This document shows, in pieces, positions 19,190 to 26,755 of a stretch of 64,000 nucleotides of DNA. Within the stretch, counting starts at the first letter, position 1. Each line of letters opens with the position of its first letter. Made by a program: the position numbers and the translations under genes. Origin of the DNA: Palsa-1150 sp964531095 (GTDB lineage Bacteria > Myxococcota_A > Polyangia > Polyangiales > Polyangiaceae); assembly GCA_964531095.1 (NCBI GenBank), contig CAZHED010000029.1, forward strand, positions 7,161 to 71,160, written 5' to 3'. The notes beneath the pieces were generated by a model. That model searched no databases. It saw only the letters and a program-made list of their open reading frames with translations, and was not told where the DNA came from.

Positions 19190-19788
19190 TGCGGGTTCCC
19201 TCGCACGGCGGTCGTGACGTAGATCGAGTGGTAGGTGAGCGGGCTGGGGCGGTTGCCGAGCGACGCAGTGCACCAGCCGTTGGGGGCTGCGCCCGTGATG
19301 CCGCGCGGCCACAGGACCCGTACGTCGGCGCGAAGGAGCTCGTTGGCGGTGAGCCACGTCACGCGAATGTTCACGCAGAACACCGCCTTTCCCAGGTCGG
19401 CCGTCGCCAGATCGCGGCCGAGGATGTCGAACGCCGGGCTGAAGGGGGGGTTATTGCCGATGTACTGATTGGGAAAGACCCAGTTGCCGCCGCCGCCGGC
19501 GATCGCGTTCGCGAGGATCGCCGCGGTCGCGATGTTCGAAACAGTCCCGGTGGTCGGACCAGGGGCGGTCCACTGCATCGCGTCGCGCTGAATGCGCTCG
19601 ACCCAGGTGCGGGCGATCGAGTTGGCCACGTCGGCCTTGCGGGCGTCGAGGTTGCCCTGCACGCTCGCCTTCTGCATGCTCATGACCCCCGCAGCGCCGA
19701 TGGCCATGACGGTCATCGCCATGAGCACTTCGACGGCCGTGTAGCCGCGCGCCGCGCCGGTGAACGCCGATCGCTCTATGGCTACCAT
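19186..19788 (-). CDS. pilV: Minor pilin PilV-like
   Basis: The 200-residue protein has a prepilin leader (MVAIERSAFTGAARG) with cleavage before YTAVEVLMAMTVMAIGAAG, so the usual Phe at +1 is Tyr, and the conserved Glu at +5 is present. The following QKASVQGNLDARKADVANSI is typical of PilV. The ATG at 19788 lies inside the end of the upstream gene (ATGGTAG), overlapping it by 7 bases, so the two are translationally linked. PilV is a core part of the pilus-tip priming complex. Confidence 0.92.
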   Translation of the reverse strand: MVAIERSAFTGAARGYTAVEVLMAMTVMAIGAAGVMSMQKASVQGNLDARKADVANSIARTWVERIQRDAMQWTAPGPTTGTVSNIATAAILANAIAGGGGNWVFPNQYIGNNPPFSPAFDILGRDLATADLGKAVFCVNIRVTWLTANELLRADVRVLWPRGITGAAPNGWCTASLGNRPSPLTYHSIYVTTAVRGNPQ

Positions 19789-20468
19789 GTGTGCGAGAAG
19801 AGCCGCGCCATGCCGTTCGGAGGCACGAGCACGCTGCGGAACGTGGCGCCGTTCGCGCGCTGCACTTGGACTTCGAGCGGACTCGTCGTCGGCAGCTGGC
19901 CGTCGAACATCGTCTTGGTCGCCGTGCCCTGGGCGATGTACGACCTGCCGATTGGCGTCCAGCAGATCGATGCGAGTCCGTTCGTCACGGGGACCCGATC
20001 GCTGGCCGCCGGGCTGGGATAGACGAATATCTGCGTCCGTATGTCGGCGCTGATCTCGAGGGCGCCGTTCAGGTTCAGCCCGTCGAGGCCCAGCACGTTG
20101 TTCGTCAATCCGGCGATGTTGAGCAGCGTCCAATCCGTCGGCGACTTGCAGCTCGAGACCGGCGTGCGAGCAAGGCCGCCCTGAGCGTTGGGCGAAACGG
20201 CTTCGTACACGCCGAAGGTGCCGCGGTCGGCCGCCCCGTTGGCGCTCATGCTGATGAGGACAGCCCCGCCGCGCGCGACCGCCCGGGTGCGCGCCGAGCG
20301 AAAGAGCCGCATGACCGCTCCGGCGTCGTCGTAGGCGAGGCGGTCGGAGCGCGCGACGGACATCGTGGGGACCGCGAGGGCGGCGATGATGCCGATGATG
20401 ATGACGACGACGAGGAGCTCGATGAGCGAGAAGCCCCGCTGCCCCTCCCTCCGGAAGGTTGCACGCAC
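19782..20468 (-). CDS. fimT: Minor pilin FimT/FimU (GspH family)
   Basis: The 228-residue protein has the prepilin motif EGQRG|FSLIELLVVVIIIGII with Glu at +5 and a GspH/FimT-type domain. It is the first gene of the minor-pilin operon; FimU/FimT links the tip complex to the major pilin or binds DNA in some FimT proteins. The start is chosen as GTG 20468 because AGGGTGG lies just upstream and because the sigma-54 promoter would place the transcript start near 20494, which argues against upstream GTGs at 20489/20492. GTG 20477 remains possible. Confidence 0.88.
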   Translation of the reverse strand: MRATFRREGQRGFSLIELLVVVIIIGIIAALAVPTMSVARSDRLAYDDAGAVMRLFRSARTRAVARGGAVLISMSANGAADRGTFGVYEAVSPNAQGGLARTPVSSCKSPTDWTLLNIAGLTNNVLGLDGLNLNGALEISADIRTQIFVYPSPAASDRVPVTNGLASICWTPIGRSYIAQGTATKTMFDGQLPTTSPLEVQVQRANGATFRSVLVPPNGMARLFSHTW

Positions 20469-20504
20469 CGCCGCCACCCTACACGCGACCACGGCACCGG
20501 AGGG

Positions 20505-20520
20505 AGCAAGCGTCGTGCCC
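20505..20520 (-). promoter_or_regulatory. Sigma-54 (-24/-12) promoter for minor-pilin operon
   Basis: On the minus strand the sequence reads GGGCACGACGCTTGCT, compared with the consensus TGGCACGNNNNTTGCW; only the first T differs, and the invariant GG-N10-GC spacing is exact. Transcription should start near 20494, giving a leader of about 25 bases before the fimT GTG. Sigma-54 with an activator such as PilR drives pilin genes in related bacteria, so the match fits the context. Confidence 0.7.
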
Positions 20521-20537
20521 CCGCGTTTTTTCGGCGT

Positions 20538-20557
20538 TGCACGCCAGTGCACGCCAG
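20538..20557. repeat. Perfect 10-bp tandem repeat upstream of the sigma-54 promoter
   Basis: TGCACGCCAG occurs twice in direct tandem (20538-20547 and 20548-20557), 18 bases behind the -24 element of the fimT promoter. It could be a binding site for an activator or bending protein; this is inference. Confidence 0.6.
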
Positions 20558-20613
20558 CGGGTTGCCGTCTCGTGCAGCAACGATTTCCACGCCTTGCAAA
20601 ACCTGCGGACCGC

Positions 20614-20632
20614 GCCGGCGGCAGCCGCCGGC
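20614..20632. repeat. 9-bp inverted repeat in divergent intergenic region
   Basis: GCCGGCGGC-A-GCCGCCGGC forms a near-perfect palindrome about 35 bases upstream of the ATG at 20666. It may be an operator for the secreted-protein gene or a cruciform; there is no T-tract, so it is not a classical terminator. Confidence 0.5.
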
Positions 20633-20665
20633 CCGCCGTCCGTGCTACACGGCGCCAGCGAGACC

Positions 20666-21796
20666 ATGCGACCCAGCCGATTGCTCCCGCTTGCACTCGT
20701 CGTGTTCGTCGTCTGCGACAACGCCTGCGACAAGAAGAGTGACTCCAAGGACGACCGCGGGCCGCCTCCAGGCATGGCGCCGCCGCCGGCCCCCTCGGCG
20801 CACGCCGACGTGTGCGCGGGAGGCGGCGGGCAAGACACGGACGCCATCAGCGCGCCCTTCGTGCCGCGGGTGGTGGGAGCGTTCTGCCTCGATCCCCAGG
20901 GCGAGCCGAAGACGTACGGCGACAAGGGGAAGCTCTCGATGGACGATGTGTGCACGACCGCGTTCGACGGCGAGTGCGAGGTCTACAAGCGCTTCGGTCT
21001 GGATCGGGTCGTCGTGCTCCGGTACGTCGACGGCAGCGGGGCGCCGAACAGCGTCGAAGTGAACTTGTCGCGCTTCGCCACGGAAAACGGCGCGTACGGG
21101 ATGTTCACGAAGCGGGTCGTGGCGGACAGCGATCCCGCGCGCGCGACGGTGAAGCCTCTCGCGGCCGGCGCCGCGGGCGCAACGAGCAGCAGCAACGCCT
21201 ACGTATGGCGCGGCCAATACATCGTCGAGCTCACCTTCGTGACCGAAGACACGAAGATGACGCCATCGGACATGGCGCACGCGAACGACGTCTCCACCGG
21301 GGCGATCGCCAAGCAAATCGGCGAAAGCCTTCCGGGCGGCAAGGAGCTCCTCCCGTCGGCGGCCGCGTTGCCCGCGGCGTCGAGGATTCCACTGGGCATC
21401 GCGTATTACCCGAAAGACGCGCTCGGATTCAGCGCCATCGGTCCTGCGGCGGTGGGGTATTACAGAGACGGCCAGAAGCGATGGCGCGACGTCGCGATGG
21501 TGCGCTCCAGCTCGGACGGGGCGAAAGAGGCGATCCGCGCGTTTCGACTCAAGGCCGGCACCTTGCCGGTCAAGGGGCTCGGCGACGAGGCTGTGCAAGC
21601 GATCGTGCAGGAGGCTCCCGACCGCGCCAAGGCAGAGTACGTCATCGCTCGCAAGGGCCCGCTCGTGGCGGCCGTCGGCGACGAGGAGCTCGTGCTCGAT
21701 CCGGCGACCCCGAGCGACAAGCAGGCGCCGCTCAAGCTGACGAGAGAAGAGAAAGTGCAGAAGCTCGCGGAGTGGCTCGCGTCGACGGCGAAGTAA
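20666..21796 (+). CDS. Secreted protein of unknown function, possibly a lipoprotein
   Basis: The 376-residue product begins with MRPSRLLPLALVVFVV followed by CDNACDKKSDSKD, so it is exported and may be lipidated at a Cys near residue 17-21, although the lipobox is poor. A Pro-rich linker follows, then two related halves: one with YKRFGLDRVVVLRYVDGSG ... VNLSRFATENGAYGMFTKRV, the other with AIGPAAVGYYRDG. The pattern resembles the DUF6599-type proteins of Myxococcota and Acidobacteria, a tentative assignment. It is divergent from fimT across 197 bases; function unknown. Confidence 0.75.
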   Translation: MRPSRLLPLALVVFVVCDNACDKKSDSKDDRGPPPGMAPPPAPSAHADVCAGGGGQDTDAISAPFVPRVVGAFCLDPQGEPKTYGDKGKLSMDDVCTTAFDGECEVYKRFGLDRVVVLRYVDGSGAPNSVEVNLSRFATENGAYGMFTKRVVADSDPARATVKPLAAGAAGATSSSNAYVWRGQYIVELTFVTEDTKMTPSDMAHANDVSTGAIAKQIGESLPGGKELLPSAAALPAASRIPLGIAYYPKDALGFSAIGPAAVGYYRDGQKRWRDVAMVRSSSDGAKEAIRAFRLKAGTLPVKGLGDEAVQAIVQEAPDRAKAEYVIARKGPLVAAVGDEELVLDPATPSDKQAPLKLTREEKVQKLAEWLASTAK

Positions 21797-21801
21797 GAGC
21801 C

Positions 21802-22770
21802 CTACGACCCCTCGAACGACCGGCGCTCGAAGCACTCGTCCGGGAGCGCGCTCTTCTGTCGCGTGAGGCGCGTCGCTTCGACGAAGCGCGTCGTCACCGG
21901 ATCGTGGTACCCGCTCGCGTTGGGGAGGTCGGGGTCGTCCGCACGGTGATAGCGCACGATGCGCGCCATCAATAGGTCGCGCACCCATTTGCCGATCAGA
22001 GAAGCCATGCTCACGAGAAGATGCTTGTCGTCCGCGTCGCGCACGAACGCGATGCTCCCGAGGCCCGGTACGACGTATTCGCTTCGGGCGCGCCCCTCCT
22101 CGGCGACGGCGTGGAGCCGCCCGCTCATCGGGCCGAACGCCGGCGGATAGCGCGCGAAGCCACCGACCTTGCCGCAGGTCGCCGCCACGTCGACCCCGGC
22201 GCGGGCGCGCGCTTCGAGCGCGAGGCGCTCCATGGCGTGAAGGTCGAGATGAAACCGCGTGAGACCGCGGGCGATGCCCTCGTTGAGCCGGCGCGCGCAG
22301 GTGACCACGCAGGCCGCGTGGAGAACCCGGATTCCACCGCCGTCCAGCCTCGCCAGGTCTCGACCCACCTGGAGGACGAGCTCGGGATCCGCGGCGAACG
22401 ACTCGCGGTCCGCCGACCAGCACTGGCCGGCGTGGTCGCCCGGGCATGGGGCCCGCAGCGCCTCGGCGCCGTCGAGCGAGAGGATGCGGACGAGCTCCTC
22501 GGGCGCGCTGGGCTCGGTCTGCCCGCTTCGCCGCACGATCGCGCGCGCCCACGCTTCACCGAGCGAGCTGTCGCCGTAGGCGACCAGGCGCTTCGAATCG
22601 CCGAGACGCGAGCGAAGCGCGCCGCGAGGCCGGGAGACGACGCGCTTGTGGCCGCCGTCCGTTACGCGGGCCACAACGGACGTCACGACGAGAGGCCCGA
22701 GACGCGGGCCCAGGCCGTTCTCGTCGATGCCGAGAAGGATCGAGCTTTCCGCCTTGCAGGAGTCGGTCAT
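21802..22770 (-). CDS. Divergent ribonuclease HII-like protein
   Basis: RNase HII nicks RNA-DNA hybrids at embedded ribonucleotides. This 322-residue protein has the core motifs in order: GIDENGLGPRLGPLVV (Asp16-Glu17; classical form GxDEAGRGP), GDSKRL near 57-62, and ASLIGKWVRD near 256-265 (classical ASIIAKVxRD), followed by SGYHDPVT. It is over 100 residues longer than normal RNase HII, with a Cys-rich insert (residues 105-205) containing CPGDHAGQC and CGKVGG. The third catalytic Asp is not clearly aligned. It may therefore be a paralogue with altered substrate. It ends 5 bases from the convergent upstream gene. Confidence 0.7.
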   Translation of the reverse strand: MTDSCKAESSILLGIDENGLGPRLGPLVVTSVVARVTDGGHKRVVSRPRGALRSRLGDSKRLVAYGDSSLGEAWARAIVRRSGQTEPSAPEELVRILSLDGAEALRAPCPGDHAGQCWSADRESFAADPELVLQVGRDLARLDGGGIRVLHAACVVTCARRLNEGIARGLTRFHLDLHAMERLALEARARAGVDVAATCGKVGGFARYPPAFGPMSGRLHAVAEEGRARSEYVVPGLGSIAFVRDADDKHLLVSMASLIGKWVRDLLMARIVRYHRADDPDLPNASGYHDPVTTRFVEATRLTRQKSALPDECFERRSFEGS

Positions 22771-22932
22771 GTGCGGCCGCCTCTGGTGCGGCCTCCGCTG
22801 CGGCCCTCGGTCATGTGGAGCCTTCGGTCCGCCCCTCCGGCATGGGCTTGATTTCAGTCACTTCGGGGCTCTGCTCCGGCTGACGCGCCTTGTACCACTT
22901 TTACCCGGGGCGAGCGCGGCCGCTCGCCGCTG

Positions 22933-22956
22933 CCCATGAGCCCATGAGCCCATGAG
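22933..22956. repeat. 8-bp tandem repeat CCCATGAG x3
   Basis: Three perfect copies of CCCATGAG lie in direct tandem in the gene-free stretch. No function can be inferred. Confidence 0.85.
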
Positions 22957-23128
22957 CCGACGAGGCAGCGGTCTTGCGACGGCCTCCCGTCGACAGGCTA
23001 CGCTCGTTTCCCAAAGCCATGCGCCTGAGACCTTGCCTCGCCGTGAGGGCGCCGTGAAGCTAGAGGACCGTGGCGTGCCTCTGGCGTCCCCGGGGCCCGG
23101 GGGGAAAGCGGCCGCCCGCGCTTGCTCA

Positions 23129-23157
23129 TTGACGAAGGTCGAACGGCTGCTTAACGT
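23129..23157 (+). promoter_or_regulatory. Putative sigma-70 type promoter for dksA-like gene
   Basis: TTGACG (23129-23134) and TAACGT (23152-23157) are separated by 17 bases in the otherwise GC-rich gene-free stretch. Transcription would start near 23165 and give a leader of about 170 bases before the GTG at 23335. Confidence 0.4.
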
Positions 23158-23334
23158 CACCGGCCCCTCCAACGGCGACTCGTCTTTCCACCCGAGGGGG
23201 GAAGCGATAGACAGACCCGAGCCCTACTGACCCCCAACTCAGCTCACCGCGTGAACCGGAGCGGATGGAGTCCAGCTCGCTGGACGGCAATCCGCGGAGG
23301 TCCACGAGGGAGCTCCACGAAGTGGAGCGACCGA

Positions 23335-23697
23335 GTGAACAAGGCCACCCTAAAAAAGTTCAGAACGCTGCTCACCGACAAGCGCGACGAGATCCTCAAG
23401 AAGGCCAAGCAAACGCTCGAGCAGGATATGGCGCTCGACACGGACGACTTGCCCGACGAGATGGACCTCGCGTCCAGCGAATACCTGCAGTCGTTCACGT
23501 TCCGCCTGCGCGGGCGGGAGAAGAGCTTTCTCGACAAGATCGAGAAGGCGCTCAAGAAGATCGACGAGGGCACCTTCGGCGTGTGCGAGGAGTGCGGCGA
23601 AGAGATCTCGGTCAAGCGCCTCGAGGCGCGGCCCGAGACGACGCTCTGCATCCGCTGCAAAGAAGACCAAGAGCGGATGGAGAAGGACTACAGCTGA
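23335..23697 (+). CDS. dksA: DksA/TraR-family zinc-finger transcription factor
   Basis: DksA-like proteins insert a coiled coil into the RNA polymerase secondary channel and act with ppGpp. The 120-residue product has an N-terminal coiled coil (residues 1-80) and a C4 zinc finger: GVCEECGEEISVKRLEARPE then CIRC. The GTG at 23335 is preferred because GGAG lies about 9 bases upstream; the longer frame from 23251 starts in non-coding sequence. Myxobacterial homologues of this size are known. The coiled-coil tip has LDTDDLPDEMDLAS, which keeps acidic residues (the DksA tip motif is DxxDxA). It converges on uvrA with 38 bases between. Confidence 0.9.
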   Translation: MNKATLKKFRTLLTDKRDEILKKAKQTLEQDMALDTDDLPDEMDLASSEYLQSFTFRLRGREKSFLDKIEKALKKIDEGTFGVCEECGEEISVKRLEARPETTLCIRCKEDQERMEKDYS

Positions 23698-23735
23698 CGT
23701 CCGGCGAGCGGGCTTCCGACCCCGCGAACCGACCG

Positions 23736-26645
23736 CTACCCCCTCGCCACCCGTTTCGTCGACGGTAGGCTGCGGGCCAACACGTCTCGCAAGTACCGCG
23801 CGGTGTGCGATCGCTCGCTCTCCACGAGTTGCTCGGGAGTGCCCAGCGCCACAATCTCCCCCCCGCCCTCGCCGCCTTCGGGGCCGAGGTCGATCACCCA
23901 GTCCGCGCAGGCGACCACGTCGAGGTTGTGCTCGATGACCACGATGGTGTTCCCCTGGTCGCGCAGATCCATCAGCGCCGCCAGCAGCACCTCGATGTCG
24001 GCGAAGTGCAGCCCCGTCGTCGGCTCGTCGAGCACGTAGAGGGTACGGCCGGTCGCCCGTCGGGCCAGCTCTCGCGCGAGCTTCACGCGCTGGGCCTCTC
24101 CTCCGGAAAGCGTCGTCGCGGGCTGACCCAGCGTCAGATAGCCGAGGCCCACCTTTCGCAGCGCTTCCAGCCTGTCGGCGATGCGCGGCACGGCGCCGAA
24201 GAGCTCGGTCGCTTGCTCTACCGTCACGTCGAGCGCGTCGGCGATGGAGAGCCCGCGGTACTTCACCTCGAGCGTTTCGCGGCTGTAGCGCCGCCCGGCG
24301 CACGTGTCGCACGTCACGAAAACGTCCGGCAAGAAGTGCATTTCGATGCGCAGGACTCCGTCGCCCTGGCAGGCCTCGCAGCGCCCCCCTTTGACATTGA
24401 AGGAGAAGCGCCCCGCCTTGTATCCGCGGGCCCGGGCGTCCGGCAGGCCCGCGTAGAGCTCGCGCAAGAGCGCAAAGATGCCCGTGTACGTCGCAGGGTT
24501 GGAGCGCGGCGTTCGGCCGATCGGCGCCTGGTCGATCGACACGACCTTGTCGACGTTGTCGAGCCCTTCGACTCGATCGCATTCGCCGACGGGCGCCGTC
24601 GCGTTGTAGAGCTTGGCGCGCGCCGCCGGAAGCAGGGTGTCGACGATTAGGCTCGACTTGCCGCTGCCGCTGACGCCGGTGACGCACGTGAGGAGGCCGA
24701 GCGGTACTTCGACGGTGACGTCGCGCAGGTTGTTCGCGCGCGCACCGACGACGCGCACGCTCGGCTTACCGCGCGCTTTGCGCTTGCTCGGCACGGGCAT
24801 CTGCCGCTTTCCGGTCAGCCACGGACCCGTGATCGACTTCGGGTTCGCCATGATCTCGCGGGGCGTTCCCTGCGCGACGACCTGTCCGCCGTGCACCCCT
24901 GCGCCCGGGCCCATGTCGACCACGTGGTCGGCCGCGAGGATCGCTTCGCGGTCGTGCTCGACGACGATGACCGTGTTGCCCAGGTCGCGAAGCCGCGCCT
25001 GCGCCTCGATGAGGCGGGCGTTGTCTCGGGCGTGCAGTCCGATGCTCGGTTCGTCGAGCACGTAGAGCACCCCCACCAGCGCCGCGCCGATTTGCGTCGC
25101 GAGGCGGATGCGCTGCCCCTCGCCCGACGACAGCGTCTGCGCGCTGCGATCGAGGGTGAGGTAATCGAGGCCCACGTCGATGAGAAAGCCGAGGCGGGCC
25201 GCGACGGCTTTGAGAAGCGGCTCGGCGATCGCGCGTTCGCGCGCGGCGAAGACTTGCGGTGAGACGGCGGACGTCCCGTCGCCGAGCGTCTCGACGAACC
25301 TGCGCACGTGGCGGAGCGGCATCGACCCGACCTGTGCGATGTCCTTTTCCCCGAGCTTGACGGCGAGGGCCTCGGGGCGAAGGCGCTTTCCCTTGCACGC
25401 GTCGCAGGTGCGGGTCACGAGAAAACGACCGAGCTCGTCGTCGGCGATTCCGCCTTCGCTCGCGTCCGGATCGTCTTCATCCGGCTCTTCCGACCGCGCA
25501 TCGGCCAGCGACGCGAGGCGCTGTTCGAGTCGCGGCACGAGGCCTTCGTAGCTCTTCGCTTTGCGCCCGTCTCGCTTGCGGCCATGCCCCTCTGCGGCGC
25601 GCCCGAAGAGGATGGCCTTTCGCTGCTCTTCCGGTAGCTTCGACCACGCGACGTCCGGACTGACGCCGAGCGCTTCGACCGCCCGCGCGGTCTCGGTCGC
25701 GAGCGCCACGCTGCCGCGACGTCCCCACGCCAAGACGACGCCTTCGCGCAGCGTGTGGCGCGGATCGCCCACGCAGCGCTCGGGATCGACGACGTCGCGC
25801 GCGCCGAGCCCGTCGCACGCCGGGCATGCCCCGTGCGGCCCGTTGAACGAGAACATCCGCGGCTCGATGGGCGGCAGCGAGATGCCGCAGTCGATGCACG
25901 CGAATCGCTCGCTCATCCAGAACGGCTCGTCGTCCCCCGCCTCGACGAGCAGACGCCCTTCCCCGAGCTTGAGGGCGAGCTCCACGCTGTCGGTCAGCCG
26001 ACCCTTGAGGCCTTCTTTGAGGACCAGGCGGTCGATGACGACGTCCAAATCGTGTGCGCGCGTGCGGTCGAGCTCGAGCTCGTCGCCGAGGTCGACGACG
26101 GAACCGTCGATGCGCGCGCGCACGAAGCCTTCGCGCCGAAGGCGTTCGAGCTCGAGCTTGAGCTCGCCCTTGCGTGCCCGCGCGAGGGGAGCCATCACCG
26201 AGAGCCTGGTTCCTTCCGGAAAGGCGAGGATGCGGTCGACGATCTGCTGCACCGTCTGCGCCTCGATTCGCTTGCCGCAGCTCGGGCAATGCGGAACGCC
26301 CACGCGCGCGTACAAGAGGCGCAAGTAATCGGCGATCTCGGTGACGGTGCCGACCGTCGATCGGGGCGACTTCGACAGCGGACGCTGCTCGATTGCGATC
26401 GCCGGGCTGAGGCCATCGATTCGCTCGACGTCGGGCTTGGCCAGCTGCTCGAGGAACTGCCGCGCATAGGCGCTCAGCGACTCGACGTACCGCCGCTGTC
26501 CTTCCGCGTAGATCGTGTCGAACGCGAGCGACGACTTGCCCGATCCGCTCGGGCCCGTGAACACGACCACCTTGCCGCGCGGCAGCGAGACGCTGACATT
26601 CTTCAAGTTGTGTTGGCGGGCGCCGACGACGACGAGACGATCCAC
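23736..26645 (-). CDS. uvrA: Excinuclease ABC subunit A
   Basis: UvrA dimers detect bulky DNA lesions and load UvrB in nucleotide excision repair. The 969-residue protein has two ABC ATPase halves: Walker A GPSGSGKSSL near residues 31-40 and VSGSGKSSLI in the second half, signature motifs LSSGEGQRIRLA and LSGGEAQRVKLA, and two zinc modules (CIDCG ... CPAC and CEAC ... CDTC). The GTG at 26645 starts the canonical VDRLVVVGARQHNLKNV; upstream open frame is rejected. A perfect GGTTCGAACC palindrome sits 4 bases upstream of the start. It is divergent from the zinc-ribbon TPR gene. Confidence 0.97.
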   Translation of the reverse strand: MDRLVVVGARQHNLKNVSVSLPRGKVVVFTGPSGSGKSSLAFDTIYAEGQRRYVESLSAYARQFLEQLAKPDVERIDGLSPAIAIEQRPLSKSPRSTVGTVTEIADYLRLLYARVGVPHCPSCGKRIEAQTVQQIVDRILAFPEGTRLSVMAPLARARKGELKLELERLRREGFVRARIDGSVVDLGDELELDRTRAHDLDVVIDRLVLKEGLKGRLTDSVELALKLGEGRLLVEAGDDEPFWMSERFACIDCGISLPPIEPRMFSFNGPHGACPACDGLGARDVVDPERCVGDPRHTLREGVVLAWGRRGSVALATETARAVEALGVSPDVAWSKLPEEQRKAILFGRAAEGHGRKRDGRKAKSYEGLVPRLEQRLASLADARSEEPDEDDPDASEGGIADDELGRFLVTRTCDACKGKRLRPEALAVKLGEKDIAQVGSMPLRHVRRFVETLGDGTSAVSPQVFAARERAIAEPLLKAVAARLGFLIDVGLDYLTLDRSAQTLSSGEGQRIRLATQIGAALVGVLYVLDEPSIGLHARDNARLIEAQARLRDLGNTVIVVEHDREAILAADHVVDMGPGAGVHGGQVVAQGTPREIMANPKSITGPWLTGKRQMPVPSKRKARGKPSVRVVGARANNLRDVTVEVPLGLLTCVTGVSGSGKSSLIVDTLLPAARAKLYNATAPVGECDRVEGLDNVDKVVSIDQAPIGRTPRSNPATYTGIFALLRELYAGLPDARARGYKAGRFSFNVKGGRCEACQGDGVLRIEMHFLPDVFVTCDTCAGRRYSRETLEVKYRGLSIADALDVTVEQATELFGAVPRIADRLEALRKVGLGYLTLGQPATTLSGGEAQRVKLARELARRATGRTLYVLDEPTTGLHFADIEVLLAALMDLRDQGNTIVVIEHNLDVVACADWVIDLGPEGGEGGGEIVALGTPEQLVESERSHTARYLRDVLARSLPSTKRVARG

Positions 26646-26649
26646 GTTG

Positions 26650-26659
26650 GGTTCGAACC
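26650..26659. repeat. GGTTCGAACC palindrome at the uvrA start
   Basis: A perfect 10-bp palindrome sits over the expected ribosome-binding region of uvrA. It could be an operator of the LexA half-site type (GAAC/GTTC), which is speculative; it does not form part of a tRNA. Confidence 0.4.
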
Positions 26660-26755
26660 GGTTAGCACGGCAGCCGCCGGGGCGTCTCGCGCCGAGTACC
26701 GCGATACCGCGGCGCGAGCCGCAGCGCTGGCATGGTACGCTCTTCCTCTCCCCGG

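Larger units (their letters stand above)
22771..23334. other. Gene-free interval upstream of dksA-like gene
   Basis: This 564-base stretch contains no open frame with convincing coding character on either strand and no tRNA-like fold. It holds the 8-bp tandem CCCATGAG repeat and a plausible sigma-70 promoter for the downstream gene. A long leader RNA or small RNA is possible but unsupported. Confidence 0.6.

Noticed and set aside
22858..23230. Short ORFs in the gene-free interval before dksA
   Set aside because: Arg/Ser/Pro-rich composition typical of random frames, no ribosome-binding site.
26645..26680. tRNA T-arm-like GGTTCGAACC
   Set aside because: The flanks do not form acceptor, D or anticodon arms; it is a simple palindrome at the uvrA start.
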